A stretch of DNA of 47,736 nucleotides from Pleurotus djamor (taxonomy: Eukaryota > Basidiomycota > Agaricomycetes > Agaricales > Pleurotaceae), in the NCBI GenBank assembly GCA_029747585.1, contig JAPEVF010000343.1:1-47736 (forward strand), written 5' to 3'. The position numbers and the translations under genes are program-made. Under the pieces are notes generated by a model. That model saw only the letters and a list, made by a program, of their open reading frames with translations, ran no database searches and was not told the origin of the DNA. The stretch's first letter is position 1. Each line of letters opens with the position of its first letter. Of this stretch, positions 45,053 to 47,736 are shown piece after piece.

Positions 45053-46854
45053 CTACAGCGCAATCCCCCACTCAACGAGCCTCGCAGATCCATCACCTGC
45101 ATCCTCTTCCTCAACGTAGTTCTCAAGAAATGAGGTCCGGCGGTTTCCCGGGTTGCGTACGACGCTGGTCCATGTAGGCATGTCCTGCTGCAAATCCTCC
45201 AAAATCTCAGGGAAGCAGCTGAATTCCACAAGTAACAAGGATCTGCGAATGTTTGACAGCACCTTGATTGAAGCGATACATTTCATTTCATGCCCGTTTG
45301 GTAGGCCGATGCGTAGTTGCAAGTACGCTGTTGCGCTCTCGAAAGGTACCATAATACCTGAGCATGGGACTGTAAAACTCCAACATCAACCAAGTCGGTG
45401 ATTTCGCGGGTCGTGGGGGAGTCGCAGGCTTGGATAACCTCCAAAGCTTCGGAGCAGTACCTCGGGAGGCGTGGTACCGTATTAAAGGTATCAACTTGTC
45501 CACAAACTGGACACGATGGAAGGTTGAGTGCGAAGTCCTCCACTTTAGTCGGTCCCGGGAGAATTGGAGAGCATGGGAAGTTTGTTGGAGGATGATGTCG
45601 TCGTCACAGATATAGTCACCGGGGGGCTGTTCGCTCAAATCGGCCAATGTAGTGGCGATCCGAAGAGAAACGATTGCCTCTAGGGAATCAAAGTCATCTT
45701 CCTCTTCGTCTTCAATGTGGTGTGGAAGTCGGAGCCTGAGGGTCCCGAGCCGTAGGGTTCGACGGATACAGCCTTCGACAGCAGCCAGTATCTTCAGACC
45801 GACATCTAAAGCACCAAGCCCGGCGCATGTGTTCATGAGATAGAGCGCGTATCCCACGATCGACGTAATGGGGAGTATTTCACTACGGGCGCGGGACTGT
45901 AGGTCTGCTATTGCGAATAAGGCATTATGAAGCTTCGGTTCGAGAAGGGCGCCGAAGAGAGGGAGCCTGAGTCCTTTGAATGTATTCGTTCCACATGAGG
46001 CGAAGGTCGAAACTGAGATCGTGTCGATGAGCTTCATGCTCTTCAAGCAAATGTATTGAATATCGATGTCGTCAACCTCTGATGGGGACTATGCGAAGGG
46101 CAACATGTCATGCTTGAAAGCGATGTGGTCCAAGTGATAGACGTACATGATCAAAAGCTTGCAGCCCTGGGTCTCTATGGAGGAGCTGCTGTGTGAACAC
46201 GCGATCAAGTTGTTGGATACAGCTTCGAGTTTCGTGGGCATTTGCAAGGATGGTCCCTTCGAGTCTCATGATTCCCACTTCGGTACGGGCGCAACTTAAG
46301 ACCTGTGATACTTAGATGAGATCGTGTGAGAGCAGGGTAGTGGGTAGTGTGTACGTACCAATATGCAATTCATGGATGTTTGTATCCTATCCTTAATTCG
46401 GACAAGGTCTTCCTCAATCTCATCAGAGCCCATCCATAACTTGAACGCCGAAGCGAGCCTCCTGTGTGTGGCATCGCCTCGATCGTGTTCATAGGCTTTG
46501 CAATGTTGGTGGATACGGTATAGGTCCCTGGTCAAAATCGCTAAGCATCGCATATACAGGAGATAAGTGGATGGAATTACCGTTGCAATACATCCAAGGA
46601 GTGGCAAAGCGGTCCAAGAGCGGTCGACTTTGAAAGGGTCAACTTATTTTCCCCACAAAATTCTGCGATACGGAGAAGGTTAACCACAAGGTCACTGGCG
46701 AGTTCTTTAGCCCGACTACGGCGCAGAGAAAGCTGAAATGAGGGATTGGTTAGGGATGAGATGGATTAAATGGAGGTCGGCTGACTGTATCTACCGAATC
46801 TTTGACTTTCAAGCCGATTTCAATGACAGATATTGTCAGCGCGATGGGATCCAT
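45053..46854 (-). pseudogene. Frameshifted paralogue of the neighbouring helical protein
   Basis: The N-terminal exons are intact with the same boundaries as the neighbour: 46795-46854 (MDPIALTISVIEIGLKVKDS), 46581-46732, and from 46527 on, with GT-AG introns in the same places. The homologous frame continues through LRLGTLRLRLPHHIEDEEED to IRYHASRG near 45475. There, 22 nt present in the intact copy (coding roughly QVEACFG) are missing, moving the frame; it resumes as RYCSEALEVIQACDSPTTRE. A second shift lies near 45292, after SAYQTGMK, and the end reads KCIASIKVLSNI to VEWGIAL. Two frameshifts point to a pseudogene, though base errors are possible for the second. Function in the intact family is unknown. 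Confidence 0.75.
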
Positions 46855-47736
46855 TGTGATATTATGGAAGGCCCGAGGGGTGGATGATGATAATGAGTGG
46901 GTGAGGTCGAAGGATGGGATCACTTCCAAGATGGGTGCGGCGGAAAACCAACGAGCAACACGAGGCGAAGACAGGACTTGTAGGCAGTGTAGGCGCTACC
47001 TACTTCTTGAGCCCGAGCGATACACTGTGGATCACCGGGTGAACCGAGGACGCCGAAAACGAAAAGAGACCAACCTCGGCGGGTCGAAGTGGCTATCGTC
47101 CAAAACGGCGTCGAACAGCTCCGAGAAGCTACCATCGACCCAATCACCTTCCAAGATACGTCATGCGTAAGTCGCNAAAAAAGGGTGCGTCGTGGAATAC
47201 GAGAGGGGGATGGCGCGGGTTCTGCCAGATTGGCATAAGTCTATCTTGTCGTAAATCGCCAATCAAGACAACGGGATCCAATCAAATATGTAGTTGGAAT
47301 TGTGACCGTGTTCATGTTTTAAGTACGTCGGTGCGCGAAAGGTAAGTGTAAATTTAGCAACCGCTCTACGGACCGTCTCTGTGCAAGTCTGCCGGGGTTT
47401 TTTGTACGACAGAGCCTTTTAATTGTCGAGTGACGAGCATATTACAACGTACTTATGCTTGACTTATTGGCAACATTTTAAGTTCGAAACTATGAGAAAC
47501 TCGGATGTGAGAACGCGTAACGGATGGGGGAAGCTGGTTCACATACTTTCGACTGGAGGAAACTTCAGGGTGAGCAAGCATCACCGACTGATACGGTCGA
47601 GACAAGCGTCGGTTCCCTCTTGCCGCAGTTAAGTACAAAGATGGAATGTGGGGAGATGTGACTGATTCAACCTGGGTTCAGTCGCATCCGAGTCGTAGGC
47701 AGCGCAGACGCAATTTTCGCGTGCATCTTGAAGGGA
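46855..47736. other. Upstream region of the broken paralogue; right edge
   Basis: About 880 bp. It has the duplicated promoter-like segment near 46895-46995 and an N at 47176. Short frames without domains follow. Nothing else recognised up to the edge. Confidence 0.45.

Overview
The window looks like nuclear DNA of a mushroom-forming basidiomycete (Agaricomycetes). This rests on many short (about 40-65 bp) GT-AG introns, a FunK1-type protein kinase, an Agaricomycete-style multi-pass membrane protein, a single-pass serine-rich membrane protein and an F-box-like protein, all with the exon style of that group. I found no rRNA, tRNA or CRISPR array. All gene models were spliced by eye; intron phases and total lengths were checked to be multiples of three, but no database search was possible.

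Left part (1-19.7 kb) is gene-dense. On the minus strand at the left edge is a partial DEF1-like CUE-domain protein. After a low-information stretch with a membrane-protein remnant and two inverted repeats comes a run of redox/detoxification genes: a complete cytochrome P450 (minus, 4278-6321), a multi-pass membrane protein (plus), two nitronate monooxygenases arranged tail to tail (8998-10228 plus, 10305-11521 minus) with matching intron positions, an NADP-dependent medium-chain reductase (13198-14785) and a MAPEG-family membrane protein (15306-16246). Together these could form an oxidative/nitro-compound or lipid-aldehyde detoxification neighbourhood (inference). A FunK1 kinase (16928-19695, minus) closes this part.

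Middle part (19.7-39.3 kb) is gene-poor and repeat-rich. It holds a duplicated ~230-bp unit, an array of ten ~150-bp units whose boundaries coincide with splice-site-like sequences on the minus strand (22475-23870), some hypothetical or decayed coding blocks, and a 3.9-kb structure (34550-38420). That structure has two nearly identical 1.14-kb inverted arms around a 1.4-kb loop, is flanked by a 20-bp direct repeat, and is studded with a GGGTCCGC motif.

Right part (39.3-47.7 kb) has a single-pass serine-rich membrane protein (plus) whose last exon can be entered by two acceptors 2 nt apart, an F-box-like/LRR-like protein (plus), and a pair of tandem paralogues on the minus strand. One paralogue (42740-44552) is intact; the other (45053-46854) is broken by two frameshifts.

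Twelve isolated N characters, mostly next to homopolymers, mark places where the assembly is weak. Frameshifts called here should be read with that in mind.
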